Source of the DNA: Competibacter_A sp003527885 | Lineage (GTDB): Bacteria; Pseudomonadota; Gammaproteobacteria; Competibacterales; Competibacteraceae | Direction of reading: 5' to 3' | Assembly: GCA_035442025.1 (NCBI GenBank) | Contig: DAORPQ010000004.1 | Coordinates: 1 to 64,000 of the forward strand | Length of the DNA: 64,000 bases | Part shown: piece by piece, positions 36,776 to 45,659 of the stretch | Position numbering within the stretch: the first letter of the stretch is position 1 | Layout of the letters: the number at the start of each line of letters is the position of its first letter | The notes under the pieces: model-generated | Seen by the model: the letters and a program-made list of their open reading frames with translations, nothing else | Database searches by the model: none | What the model was told of the DNA's origin: nothing | Position numbers and translations under genes: made by a program

Positions 36776-37579
36776 TTGCACCAGTCTATCGTTGTCGGTG
36801 TTTTCGCCGCATCTCCCTCGCTCGAACACCCCGCCGCCATCTTGGCCACCGAGCTGGGGCTACCGCTGGCCAGCGCCGCCGGTGCGGCCAGCTACACGCA
36901 CGGCCTTTATTTGACCCTCGACCGGTTGGAATTACGGGAACTGGCACGCGGCGGTTCCGGGCCAATCTACGCCGATTTTGTTCTGGGGCAAGCCGCCCAC
37001 CGGCGCCGCTTCGGCGGCGGACGCGGCCAGCCGCTGGCCAGGGCGGTCGGACTCAAGGCTAACACCGCCCCGACCGTCATCGACGCCACGGCCGGCCTGG
37101 GTCGCGATGCCTTCGTCCTGGCCAGTCTGGGTTGCACCGTCTCTTTGCTGGAGCGGTCGCCGATCATCGCGGCGTTGTTGCGCGACGGGCTGGCGCGCGC
37201 CGCGCGAGATCGGGAGATCGGGCTTTGGGTTCGGCAACGGCTGCATCTGCTCGGAGCGGATAGCCGGGATTACTTGCCGAAACTTTTGGCGGAACAGCGC
37301 CCTGACGTGGTTTACTTGGACCCGATGTACCCGCATCGCCAGAAAACGGCCCTGGTCAAAAAGGAGCTGCGCTTGCTGCGGGCGCTGGTCGGTGACGACC
37401 AAGACGCCGCCAGCTTACTGGCCACCGCGCTGGTCTGCGCCCGGCGGCGGGTCGTGGTAAAAAGACCCCGCCGGGCCCCAACCCTGTCAGGTCCGACGCC
37501 GGATTTTCAAAGCTGCGCGCCGAACACCCGCTTCGACATCTACCTCATCAAGCCCCCGTCAGGATGCGCGCTGGTTTGA
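36776..37579 (+). CDS. rsmJ: 16S rRNA (guanine-1516-N2)-methyltransferase RsmJ
   Basis: A SAM-dependent methyltransferase with the RsmJ pattern: DFVLGQAAHRRRFGGGRGQP, the SAM motif VIDATAGLGRDAFVLASLGC and the catalytic segment VVYLDPMYPHRQKTALVKKE. The length (267) is slightly above Escherichia coli RsmJ (250). No ATG fits the N-terminus. The frame starts at a TTG at 36776 with GAG upstream, and a GTG at 36797 or nearby is possible, so the exact start is unsure. It is convergent with the lytic transglycosylase gene. Confidence 0.92.
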   Translation: MHQSIVVGVFAASPSLEHPAAILATELGLPLASAAGAASYTHGLYLTLDRLELRELARGGSGPIYADFVLGQAAHRRRFGGGRGQPLARAVGLKANTAPTVIDATAGLGRDAFVLASLGCTVSLLERSPIIAALLRDGLARAARDREIGLWVRQRLHLLGADSRDYLPKLLAEQRPDVVYLDPMYPHRQKTALVKKELRLLRALVGDDQDAASLLATALVCARRRVVVKRPRRAPTLSGPTPDFQSCAPNTRFDIYLIKPPSGCALV

Positions 37580-37591
37580 CGACAGAGCGTT

Positions 37592-38671
37592 TTACCGCGC
37601 TGCCTGGGGCAACGCCCCCCTTGGAGCCGACACCGGGCCAGGGAGCGGATTCGGGAGCTCCACCGCATCACCGCCAAACCGTCTGACCACGGAGTTTTGG
37701 CCGTTATTCCCCGCCGGATCGATCCAGCGAGATGCCCACAGCGGCGGGCTTACCGGCGGCGCGGAAGCCGCGAACGGAGCCCGAGCCAACGGCGCGGGTC
37801 GGGCCACGGACACCACCGGCGGATGCGACAGTTGGCCGTAGGCGCGGGTAATTTTCTCGACATAGGCGCGCGTTTCGGCGTAAGGGGGGACTCCGCCGTA
37901 ACGCAACACCGCCCCTTCCCCGGCGTTATAGCCGGCCAGCGTCAGCCGGACATCTCCGCGAAAATAAGCCAACAACCACCGTAAATAGGCCATGCCGCCG
38001 TGCAGGTTTTGTACCGGGTCATAGGGATCCTGCACGCCGAAGCGCTGGGCGGTCTTGGGGATCAGTTGCATCAAACCCTGGGCCTCCTTGACCGAGCGCG
38101 CTTGCGTGTTGAAGCCGGATTCCGCCTCGATCACCGCCAGCACCAAGGACGGTTGCAAGCCATAGTTCGGCGCCAGGCGCGCCACCATCGCCTCGACCTG
38201 CGCCCGCTTCGGCGAAGGAGGGCCGCGCCGGACGGCGGCGAGTTGCAAAGGCGGCGGCGGCCTGCGGGTCGGATCGATCGGCTCAACGCAGAGCGCCCGC
38301 TTGGTTTTGGCCGGACCTCCCAACCGCGCCAGCATCCGCTGCGACGGAACATCGCCCTTCGACGCCGCCAGCCGAAACCACGCCGCGGCTTGCGCGTCAT
38401 CGCGGGCCACGCCGCGGCCGTTGGCGAACATCCAGCCCAGCTGATATTGCGCGGGCGCGTGGCCGCGCCGGGCCGCCGCGCAGTAGAGCTGCATCGCGCG
38501 GCCGTAATCCTGGGCGACGCCCTCGCCATGCTCGTAGCGCGCCGCCCATTCGGTCTGGGCCAGAGGCGCTCCCTTGATCAGCCTGAGCCAATCCGGGCCT
38601 GAAGCGGCGCTCTGTACGGCGGCGCTGTAGAGGCCCGCCATGCCAACCACGAGAAAATAATGTAACTTCAT
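37592..38671 (-). CDS. Lytic transglycosylase (SLT, family 1) with Sel1 repeats
   Basis: A 359-residue secreted protein. A signal peptide (YFLVVGMAGLYSAAVQSAAS) is followed by two Sel1-like repeats (about 38-110: RYEHGEGVAQDYGRAM and GWMFANGRGVARDDAQA) and a Pro-rich linker. The SLT domain has the catalytic Glu in VIEAESGFNTQA, QGLMQLIPKTAQRFG and YNAGEGAV. A Pro/Ala-rich tail ends the protein. It cleaves glycan strands in the periplasm. I chose the ATG at 38671 after GAGGGG. Longer frames to 38890 would put the signal peptide inside the protein. Confidence 0.92.
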   Translation of the reverse strand: MKLHYFLVVGMAGLYSAAVQSAASGPDWLRLIKGAPLAQTEWAARYEHGEGVAQDYGRAMQLYCAAARRGHAPAQYQLGWMFANGRGVARDDAQAAAWFRLAASKGDVPSQRMLARLGGPAKTKRALCVEPIDPTRRPPPPLQLAAVRRGPPSPKRAQVEAMVARLAPNYGLQPSLVLAVIEAESGFNTQARSVKEAQGLMQLIPKTAQRFGVQDPYDPVQNLHGGMAYLRWLLAYFRGDVRLTLAGYNAGEGAVLRYGGVPPYAETRAYVEKITRAYGQLSHPPVVSVARPAPLARAPFAASAPPVSPPLWASRWIDPAGNNGQNSVVRRFGGDAVELPNPLPGPVSAPRGALPQAAR

Positions 38672-38933
38672 CAAGCCCCTCATCCGGCAAACGTGATTCA
38701 TAGCTTTACCCATGCTAAGCGCTTTTTGTCCGAAATTCCATCCATAACTCTTAGCAAAAGTCTTGCCAGCCCGCCTTCTCGCCGGGGCGCGCTTTAACCT
38801 ATAAACCGTGATCATTGCAAAAAAATGATGGGCTCCGCTGAGAAACCTCAGCCGTTCCTGTAGACTTTTTATTTCGCTATTAAGACCCAAGCACTCTAAT
38901 CACTGTTGACTGAACCCGATCCGACAGGAGGCC

Positions 38934-40979
38934 ATGATGGTCAGCTACACCACCGAGTCCATCCGCAACATTGCTCTGGCCGGGCATGGCGCGGCTGGAA
39001 AAACCACGCTGGTGGAATCCATTTTGCACCACGCCGGCAAACTCCCCGCTCCCGGCGCTGTTGAGAAGGGGAATACGGTCTGCGATTTCGACCCCCAGGA
39101 AAAAGCGCACCAACACTCGCTGGACTCGGCGTTGGTCAACCTGGACTATAACGGCGCCCACATCAACCTGATCGATACCCCCGGTTTTCCTGATTTTCTC
39201 GGTCATGCCATCGCCGTATTGCCGGCGGTCGAAACGGTGGCCGTGGTCATCAACGCCCAAACCGGCATCGAGGCCGTCACGCAGCGGATCATGGAGCGCG
39301 CCGGCGAACGCCGGCAGTGCCGGATGATCGTCGTCAACAAGATCGATGCCGAAAACCTCGATCTGGCCGGCCTGGTGAGCCAGATTCAAGACAGCTTCGG
39401 CAAGGAATGCCTACCGGTTAACTTGCCGGCCAAAGATGGCAACCAAGTGGTCGACTGTTTCTTCAATCCCGCCGGCGACAGCGATTTTTCCAGCGTGGCC
39501 GCCGCCCATTCCGCCCTGATCGATCAAGTGGTGGAAATGGATGAGGAACTGATGGCGCTTTATCTGGACCAGGGCGAGGATCTCCAGCCCGACCAACTGC
39601 ACGCGCCCTTTGAAAAAGCCTTGCGAGAAGGCCACCTCATTCCGATCTGTTTCGTTTCGGCGCGCACCGGGGCGGGCGTGAAAGAGTTGTTGGACGTCTT
39701 CGTCAAGCTGTTGCCCAATCCCGCCGAGGGCACTCCCGAACCGTTCTTGAAAGGCGATGGCAAAACGGAGCAGATCTATCCCGCGCCCGACCCGCACCAG
39801 CATGTGATCGCGCATGTCTTCAAAGTGGTTATCGACCCTTTCATCGGCAAACTGGGCATCTTCCGAATCTATCAAGGCACGCTCAACAAGGACAGCCCGC
39901 TCTATATCGGCGACGGCCGCAAGCCGTTCAAGGTCAGCCACCTGTTTCACTTGCACGGCAAGGAACACCCGGAAGTCGCGGCCGGGATACCGGGCGATAT
40001 TTGTGCCGTGGCCAAGGTAGACGATATCCATCGCGGCGTGGTGCTGCACGATTCCCACGACGACGATCAAATCCACCCGCAACCCCTGCAGTTCCCGACG
40101 CCGCTGTTCGGCCTAGCCATCCGCGCCGCCACCCGCGGTGACGAGCAAAAATTATCGGATACCGTGCACAAGCTGCTGGAAGAGGACCCTTGTCTGGCGC
40201 TGGAGCACAACGCCCACACCAAGGAAACCGTCCTGCGGGGCTTGAGCGACCTGCATCTGCGCATCACCCTCGAAAAGATGCAGCAACGCTACAACTTGCA
40301 GGTCGAAACCAAGCCGCCCAAGATCGCCTACAAGGAAACCGTGAGCCAGAACGCCGAAGGCCACCACCGCCACAAGAAACAGACCGGCGGGGCCGGCCAG
40401 TTCGGCGAGGTGTACATGCGCATCGAGCCGCTGCCGCGCGATGCCGGCTTCGAGTTCGTCAGCGAAGTCGTGGGCGGCACCATCCCCACCTCGTTCTTGC
40501 CCGCCGTGGAGAAAGGCGTGCGCGAAGCCTTGCAGGAAGGCGCGATCGCCGGCTATCCGATGCAAGACGTGCGCGCCATCGCCTACGATGGCAAATACCA
40601 CCCGGTCGATTCCAAGGAAATCGCCTTCATCACCGCCGGGCGCGAGGCGTTCCTGGATGCGGTCAGCAAAGCCAAACCGTTGGTGCTGGAACCTATCGTC
40701 AACCTGCAAGTGCACACGCCGGCCGACAGCGTCGGCGCGATCACCGGCGATTTGTCCAGCCGGCGCGGCCGCATCGCCGGCACCGACGCCGGATCGCGCG
40801 GCATGAGCATCATCAACGCCCAAGTACCGCTGGCCGAGCTGGAAGGTTACGAGTCGCAGCTGAAATCCATGACCGGCGGCCACGGTTCGTACCACATTGA
40901 GCTGAGCCATTACGATCCGGTGCCGGGCGACATCCAGCAAAAGCTGCAAGCCACCCACAAGAAACAGCAGGAAAGCTGA
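38934..40979 (+). CDS. Elongation factor G-like GTPase (EF-G paralogue)
   Basis: A translational GTPase of 681 residues with P-loop GHGAAGKTTL, switch II DTPGFPDF and the guanine motif NKID. Domains II-V follow, including KQTGGAGQFGEVYMRIEPL and IINAQVPLAELEGYESQL. It differs from canonical EF-G (GHVDHGKTT-like P-loop and a six-residue-longer switch), so it belongs to the EF-G-like branch found beside the main fusA. Its role in translocation or recycling is not fixed for this branch. It stands alone, not in an str operon. A GGAGG site precedes the ATG. Confidence 0.92.
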   Translation: MMVSYTTESIRNIALAGHGAAGKTTLVESILHHAGKLPAPGAVEKGNTVCDFDPQEKAHQHSLDSALVNLDYNGAHINLIDTPGFPDFLGHAIAVLPAVETVAVVINAQTGIEAVTQRIMERAGERRQCRMIVVNKIDAENLDLAGLVSQIQDSFGKECLPVNLPAKDGNQVVDCFFNPAGDSDFSSVAAAHSALIDQVVEMDEELMALYLDQGEDLQPDQLHAPFEKALREGHLIPICFVSARTGAGVKELLDVFVKLLPNPAEGTPEPFLKGDGKTEQIYPAPDPHQHVIAHVFKVVIDPFIGKLGIFRIYQGTLNKDSPLYIGDGRKPFKVSHLFHLHGKEHPEVAAGIPGDICAVAKVDDIHRGVVLHDSHDDDQIHPQPLQFPTPLFGLAIRAATRGDEQKLSDTVHKLLEEDPCLALEHNAHTKETVLRGLSDLHLRITLEKMQQRYNLQVETKPPKIAYKETVSQNAEGHHRHKKQTGGAGQFGEVYMRIEPLPRDAGFEFVSEVVGGTIPTSFLPAVEKGVREALQEGAIAGYPMQDVRAIAYDGKYHPVDSKEIAFITAGREAFLDAVSKAKPLVLEPIVNLQVHTPADSVGAITGDLSSRRGRIAGTDAGSRGMSIINAQVPLAELEGYESQLKSMTGGHGSYHIELSHYDPVPGDIQQKLQATHKKQQES

Positions 40980-40986
40980 TCGCTCG

Positions 40987-41016
40987 GGCGCGGGCCGGGG
41001 TGAGCCGGCCCGCGCC
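40987..41016 (+). terminator. GC-rich hairpin after the EF-G-like gene
   Basis: GGCGCGGGCCGG and CCGGCCCGCGCC form a perfect 12-bp stem with a 6-base loop, between two convergent genes. The T-tract is poor, so it may act with Rho or as an mRNA end stabiliser. Confidence 0.6.
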
Positions 41017-41032
41017 TTGCAAGATCGGTCGC

Positions 41033-41554
41033 TCACCCTTCTTGCAGCGCCCGCCGGTAAGCGTCCCGCACCTCCTCGCCAACACAAACCAGATATACCG
41101 TCTCGAGTTGCTCGTCGCCGGCCAGGAACGCCCGGACTTCCCGCAGCGCGATCCGCGCCGCCTCCGCGAGCGGATAGCCGTACACGCCGCAACTGATAGC
41201 GGGAAACGCCAGGGTGCGCACGCCGTTTTCCACCGCCAGCTTGAGGCTGTTGCGATAGCAAGACGCCAGCAATTCCGGTTCGCCTCGGTCACCGCCTCCC
41301 CAGATCGGGCCGACCGTGTGAATGACGTAACGCGCCGGCAAGCGGTAACCGCGCGTGATCTTGGCCTGACCGGTGTCACAACCTTTCAGGGCGCGGCACT
41401 CGGCCAACAGTTCCGGGCCGGCGGCGCGATGGATGGCGCCATCGACTCCGCCGCCGCCCAGCAACGAGCGGTTGGCGGCGTTGACGACAGCATCCACCCG
41501 CAACCGGGTAATGTCGTTCGAAACAAGCTCGATTCGCCCGGCGGCCGCCGCCAT
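41033..41554 (-). CDS. Macrodomain protein (O-acetyl-ADP-ribose deacetylase type)
   Basis: A 173-residue single macrodomain of the MacroD/YmdB kind: VVNAANRSLLGGGGVDGAIH and the phosphate loop AISCGVYGYPLAEAA. Such enzymes remove the acetyl group from O-acetyl-ADP-ribose or ADP-ribose from protein acidic residues. The ATG at 41554 has a GGAGC site and comes 13 bp after the rubredoxin stop, so the two form an operon. Confidence 0.94.
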   Translation of the reverse strand: MAAAAGRIELVSNDITRLRVDAVVNAANRSLLGGGGVDGAIHRAAGPELLAECRALKGCDTGQAKITRGYRLPARYVIHTVGPIWGGGDRGEPELLASCYRNSLKLAVENGVRTLAFPAISCGVYGYPLAEAARIALREVRAFLAGDEQLETVYLVCVGEEVRDAYRRALQEG

Positions 41555-41567
41555 GTCGGTGCTCCGG

Positions 41568-41732
41568 TCAAATCTCCACCATCTCGAAATCATCCTTGGT
41601 CGCGCCACATTCCGGGCAGGTCCACGTCAGCGGCACCTCGTCCCAAGGGGTTCCCGGCGGGATGCCATCCTCGGGCCAACCCTTTGCCTCATCATAAATA
41701 AACCCACAAATCAAGCACATGTATTTCTTCAT
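41568..41732 (-). CDS. Rubredoxin (54 aa)
   Basis: A tiny one-iron electron carrier. Translation from the ATG at 41732 gives 54 residues with the two knuckles CLIC (Cys6, Cys9) and CPEC (Cys39, Cys42), plus the conserved aromatic pattern (Tyr13, Trp37) and GTPWDEVPLTW. It is complete and typical. It is divergent from thiD, a neighbourhood seen in other Gammaproteobacteria, and is followed by the macrodomain gene. Confidence 0.97.
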   Translation of the reverse strand: MKKYMCLICGFIYDEAKGWPEDGIPPGTPWDEVPLTWTCPECGATKDDFEMVEI

Positions 41733-41876
41733 ATCAGTCGTAATTTCCGATTACAGTGGTTTTGCGGCGGCTTACGCGGGCGGTATTGTCCCACGCCGAC
41801 GAATCCCGAAAAACCCATGATGTTTGTTAGAATTCAGCCCACTACGCAATCAACCCCCCGACTCAGGAGTTCCGGC

Positions 41877-42707
41877 TTGATCCCTGTAAACCCGGCCTTT
41901 ATTCCGGTGGTCATGACGCTGGCGGGGAACGACCCTAGCGGCGGCGCTGGCCTCTGTGCCGATATCGAAACGCTCGTCAGTCTGGGCTGTCACCCCGCGC
42001 CCGTGGTCACGGCCCTGACCGTACAGGATACCCACAACGTCAAGGCGCTACTGCCCGTCGCTTCCAAGCTGGTACTGGCCCAGGCGAACGCGGTCCTGAA
42101 CGATATGCCGGTTGCGGCCTTCAAGATCGGCGTGATCGGTAGCGCGGAGAATGCCGCCGCCCTTCATACCCTGCTGACCGCCCATCCCCGGATACCCGTG
42201 GTGCTCGATCCGGTGCTGACGGCGGGCGGCGGCACCGAACTGGCCAACAAGGGCCTGATCGAGGCCGTTCAAACCCTGCTGCTGCCGCTGACCACCGTTC
42301 TCACCCCCAACAGCATCGAGGCTCGCCGGCTGGCCCCCGAAGCGGATACGCTGAACGCCTGCGCCATGGCCTTGCTGGCGCGCGGCTGTCAATATGTCCT
42401 GATCACCGGCGGACACGAACCGAGCGACGAGGTCACCAACAACCTCTACGGCAATAACCGGTTGCTGGATACCTTTCGCTGGCCGCGCCTGCCGGACAGC
42501 TACCACGGTTCCGGCTGCACTTTGGCCGCCGCCATCGCGGCTTTGCTCGCCCAAGGCCACGAACTGCACTCAAGCACCCCGCTGTCCGCCCTCCATAAAG
42601 CGCAGGATTATACGTGGCGGTCGCTGGAGGCCGGTTATAGGGCGGGCGGCGGACAACGGCTGCCCAACCGCCTGTTTTGGGCCGCCACTCGCGGAGATCG
42701 GCCATGA
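41877..42707 (+). CDS. thiD: Hydroxymethylpyrimidine/phosphomethylpyrimidine kinase (TTG start)
   Basis: ThiD phosphorylates the pyrimidine moiety of thiamin twice. The motifs MTLAGNDPSGGAG near the N-terminus, VLDPVLTAGGG and the anion-hole GSGCTLAAAIAAL are present. The frame reaches back to 41373, but the TTG at 41877 has an AGGAG site 7 bases upstream and gives MIPVNPAFIPVVMTLAG, a length (276) near the family average. No TPP riboswitch-like sequence is visible upstream. It overlaps thiE by 4 nt. Confidence 0.93.
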   Translation: MIPVNPAFIPVVMTLAGNDPSGGAGLCADIETLVSLGCHPAPVVTALTVQDTHNVKALLPVASKLVLAQANAVLNDMPVAAFKIGVIGSAENAAALHTLLTAHPRIPVVLDPVLTAGGGTELANKGLIEAVQTLLLPLTTVLTPNSIEARRLAPEADTLNACAMALLARGCQYVLITGGHEPSDEVTNNLYGNNRLLDTFRWPRLPDSYHGSGCTLAAAIAALLAQGHELHSSTPLSALHKAQDYTWRSLEAGYRAGGGQRLPNRLFWAATRGDRP

Positions 42708-43330
42708 ATAAAACGGCCTGCCGAGGGCTTTACGCGATCACCGATGCCGTGTTGCTGCCCGACGAGCGGCTGCTAGCGGCGGTCGAGCAGGCGATCTTGG
42801 GCGGCGCTCGCTCGGTCCAATATCGCGACAAAAGCGGGGACGGTGGCCGGCGGCTGGCCCAAGCGCACGGCTTGAACCGGTTATGCCGGCGTCATCAGGT
42901 CCCATTGATCGTCAATGACGACGTGGAGCTGGCCGCTCAAGTCGGCGCGGCGGGCGTTCACATCGGCCGAAATGATCCCGCTTTCGCAACGGCCCGCGCT
43001 CGGTTGGGAGAGGCGGCGCTGATTGGAGTGTCCTGCTATGACTGCTTGGCCCTGGCGCTAGACGCCGAACGGGCCGGCGCAGATTACGTGGCGTTTGGCG
43101 CGTTTTTCCCATCGCCCACCAAACCCGACGAAATTCGCGCGCCTCTCGGCCTGCTGCGGGAAGCCAAAGTCAGCTTGAAGGTGCCCGTCGTCGCCATCGG
43201 CGGCATCACGCCAGACAATGCGCCCACACTGCTGGACGCCGGCGCCGACGCTTTAGCGGTGGTCAGCGCGCTATTCGCCCAGCCCGATATCCGGGACGCA
43301 GCCCGCCGCTTCGCCGCGCTATTCACTTGA
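42704..43330 (+). CDS. thiE: Thiamine-phosphate synthase
   Basis: ThiE joins HMP-pyrophosphate with the thiazole phosphate. SVQYRDKS, LIVNDDVELAAQVGAAGVHIG, the substrate loop FGAFFPSPTKPDE and the C-terminal AIGGITPDNAPTLLDAGADA are family signatures. The ATG at 42704 overlaps the thiD stop (ATGA), so translation is coupled. The length is 208 residues. Confidence 0.96.
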   Translation: MNKTACRGLYAITDAVLLPDERLLAAVEQAILGGARSVQYRDKSGDGGRRLAQAHGLNRLCRRHQVPLIVNDDVELAAQVGAAGVHIGRNDPAFATARARLGEAALIGVSCYDCLALALDAERAGADYVAFGAFFPSPTKPDEIRAPLGLLREAKVSLKVPVVAIGGITPDNAPTLLDAGADALAVVSALFAQPDIRDAARRFAALFT

Positions 43331-43341
43331 GGACGACTGCC

Positions 43342-44619
43342 ATGAGCCGCTCTAAAATCTTGTTCGACGACGCGCGACGCTATATCCCCGGCGGTGTCAA
43401 TTCGCCGGTTCGGGCCTTTCGCGGCGTCGGCGGGACACCCGTTTTTTTCAAACGCGGCGCGGGCGCGTATCTGTACGATGAGGACGACCGCCGTTACATC
43501 GATTATGTCGGCTCCTGGGGGCCGATGATCGCCGGCCACGCGCATCCCGCCGTGGTTCGCGCCGTTCAGGCAGCGGCCGCCGACGGCCTGAGCTTCGGCG
43601 CGCCCACCGCCATCGAGACCGTGATGGCGCGCACTGTTCAAGCGTTGGTACCGTCCATGGAGCTGGTGCGGATGTGCAGTTCCGGCACCGAAGCCACCAT
43701 GAGCGCCATCCGGCTGGCGCGTGGCTTTAGCTCTCGCAACACGCTGATCAAATTCGAGGGCTGCTATCACGGCCATTCCGATTCGCTGCTGATCAAGGCC
43801 GGGTCCGGCGCGCTGACTTTGGGCGTGCCGACCTCGCCCGGCGTACCGGCAGCGCTGGCGGCTTATACCATGACCCTCAACTTTAACGATTTGTCGCAAG
43901 TCCAAGAGGCGTTTGCGGCGAAGGGTCAGGAAATCGCCGCGGTCATCGTCGAACCGGTTGCCGGCAATATGAACTGCATTCCGCCCGCGCCCGGTTTTCT
44001 GGCGGGCTTGCGCGAGCTTTGTGACCGTTATGGCAGCGTGCTGATTTTCGATGAGGTGATGACCGGCTTTAGGGTTGCGCCGGGGGGCGCGCAGGCGCTC
44101 TATGGCGTCAAGCCCGATCTGACCACGCTCGGCAAGATCATCGGCGGCGGGATGCCGGTCGGCGCGTTCGGCGGGCGGCGGGCGATCATGGAAAAACTGG
44201 CGCCGCTTGGGCCGATCTATCAAGCCGGCACCCTGTCGGGCAATCCGGTGGCGATGGCGGCGGGGCTGGCGACGCTGGACTTGATCGCCGCGCCCGGCTT
44301 CCACGACCGTCTGGCGGCCAAAACCCGACAACTGTGCGATGGGCTAATCGCCGCCGCCCGTGAAGCGGGCGTACCGCTGACGACGAATGCGGTCGGTGGA
44401 ATGTTTGGCGTGTTTTTCACGGAAGAGCCGGTCACCACCTACGCACAAGCGGTCGCCTGCGATGTCGAACGGTTCAAGGCGTTCTTTCACGGGATGCTCG
44501 CGGAAGGGGTTTACTTGGCGCCCTCCGCTTTTGAGGCGGGATTTCTGTCCTCGGCCCATACCGACGCCGATATTGACGCCACCCTCAGCGCCGCCCGCCA
44601 AGTTTTCGCGCGCATCTGA
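43342..44619 (+). CDS. hemL: Glutamate-1-semialdehyde 2,1-aminomutase
   Basis: HemL is the PLP enzyme that makes 5-aminolevulinate for heme in the C5 pathway. The N-terminal YIPGGVNSPVRAFRGVGGTP, GTEATMSAIRLARG, the PLP-lysine region LTTLGKIIGGGMPVGAFGG and IYQAGTLSGNPVAMAAG are canonical. The ATG at 43342 follows GAGG. A TTG 15 bp upstream is less likely. The length is 425 residues. It starts 11 bp after thiE, so it is probably in the thiD-thiE-hemL transcript. Confidence 0.97.
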   Translation: MSRSKILFDDARRYIPGGVNSPVRAFRGVGGTPVFFKRGAGAYLYDEDDRRYIDYVGSWGPMIAGHAHPAVVRAVQAAAADGLSFGAPTAIETVMARTVQALVPSMELVRMCSSGTEATMSAIRLARGFSSRNTLIKFEGCYHGHSDSLLIKAGSGALTLGVPTSPGVPAALAAYTMTLNFNDLSQVQEAFAAKGQEIAAVIVEPVAGNMNCIPPAPGFLAGLRELCDRYGSVLIFDEVMTGFRVAPGGAQALYGVKPDLTTLGKIIGGGMPVGAFGGRRAIMEKLAPLGPIYQAGTLSGNPVAMAAGLATLDLIAAPGFHDRLAAKTRQLCDGLIAAAREAGVPLTTNAVGGMFGVFFTEEPVTTYAQAVACDVERFKAFFHGMLAEGVYLAPSAFEAGFLSSAHTDADIDATLSAARQVFARI

Positions 44620-44756
44620 CGATTTGGGGGACAGAGATTATGTCCCGGTCGGCCGAACGCTCGACTGCACGCCGCAACTCGCCGAGATTTACGGCCGGGG
44701 TGGAATTTCCAGATCCCAAACCCACCGCGCATCCGACCTGACGCACCCAAACAGTC

Positions 44757-44780
44757 AAAAGGCCCTAAAAGAGCCTTTCC
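44757..44780. terminator. Bidirectional terminator between hemL and dsbB
   Basis: AAAGGC (44758-44763) pairs with GCCTTT (44773-44778) across a 9-base loop, with A-rich and T-rich flanks on both sides. The hairpin lies between convergent genes. Confidence 0.55.
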
Positions 44781-44800
44781 TTCAGCTCGCACGGTGGGAT

Positions 44801-45334
44801 TCAGCGCCGCAACCGCCAGTTACCCAGCAACCCGATCACGCCCAAACTGAAAAATAACGCTAAATTCCATACCGGCACACTCATTCCCAGCAAGGTCCAA
44901 TCGACCTTGGCGCATTCGCCGGAACCGGTCAGCACTTCCCGCAGCGCCTCGCCGAGCGGAAAGGTTTGCAGCAGGTAATCCAAGCTGGGGCCGCAACGCG
45001 GCGCTTGGTCGGGCGGCAAATGTTGCAGCCACACATGGCGGGCCGCAACCACCATGCCGACGGTCGCCGCCAGATCGATCAGCACGCCATAGACCCTAGC
45101 ACCCACCTCTCGCGGATTGTGAATCGCCGCCGCCAAAAACACCACCGCGACCGCCACCAGCGCCAGCCGCTGAAAAATACATAACGGACACGGCTCGACG
45201 CCCTGACCGTACTGGGCGTAATAGGCGTAACCCAAAGCGAGCGCGCATCCCAGAAAACCCAGCGCGTTCAGCCAGCGCCGGGACAACCCGCCAACACCTT
45301 CGGCAGCGGCGTCCGTTACTGAAGAATCCCGCAT
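44801..45334 (-). CDS. dsbB: Disulfide bond formation protein DsbB
   Basis: DsbB is an inner-membrane enzyme that reoxidises DsbA and passes electrons to quinones. There are four hydrophobic segments; the first periplasmic loop has EPCPLCIFQR (Cys49, Cys52) and the second the pair Cys114 (PRCGPS) and Cys141 (SGECAK). All four catalytic cysteines are present. The frame extends to 45685, but that part overlaps the next gene and is unlike DsbB. MRDSSVTD at 45334 gives 177 residues, the normal length. Confidence 0.95.
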   Translation of the reverse strand: MRDSSVTDAAAEGVGGLSRRWLNALGFLGCALALGYAYYAQYGQGVEPCPLCIFQRLALVAVAVVFLAAAIHNPREVGARVYGVLIDLAATVGMVVAARHVWLQHLPPDQAPRCGPSLDYLLQTFPLGEALREVLTGSGECAKVDWTLLGMSVPVWNLALFFSLGVIGLLGNWRLRR

Positions 45335-45366
45335 GACCATCCCACCAGCACTTGAACGTTGAAGAT

Positions 45367-45648
45367 TCAGCGATCCGAATGACCCAACGACCGCTCCGGC
45401 GCGATCAGATCGCGGACTCGCTGCTTGACTTCCTTGGCCTCGGGAAAGCGCCCTTCTTGTTGGCGCGACCAGACCACGCGCTCGTCCGCCAGCCGGATCT
45501 CGAAAACGCCGCCCGTACCGGGTCGCAGCGCCACTTCCCCCAACTCGTCCTCGAAGGTGGTCAGCAGTTCCTGCGCCAGCCACGCGGCACGCAACAGCCA
45601 CCGGCATTGCGTGCAATAGGTGATGCTCACCCGCGGTTTCGGTTCCAT
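45367..45648 (-). CDS. SelT/SelW-like (Rdx family) protein
   Basis: A 93-residue thioredoxin-like protein with the redox motif ITYCTQCRWL (Cys12, Cys15) and GTGGVFEIRLADERVVWSR. In selenoprotein members the second position is Sec; here both are Cys. Such proteins probably act in thiol redox control, and the substrate is unknown. It lies between mtgA and dsbB on the same strand. The ATG at 45648 places CxxC at the usual distance from the N-terminus. Confidence 0.9.
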   Translation of the reverse strand: MEPKPRVSITYCTQCRWLLRAAWLAQELLTTFEDELGEVALRPGTGGVFEIRLADERVVWSRQQEGRFPEAKEVKQRVRDLIAPERSLGHSDR

Positions 45649-45659
45649 ATTTGCGCCCT

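Noticed and set aside
41733..41876. Possible TPP riboswitch before thiD
   Set aside because: None of the conserved riboswitch sequence elements (CTGAGA-type, ACCTGAT-type) is present.
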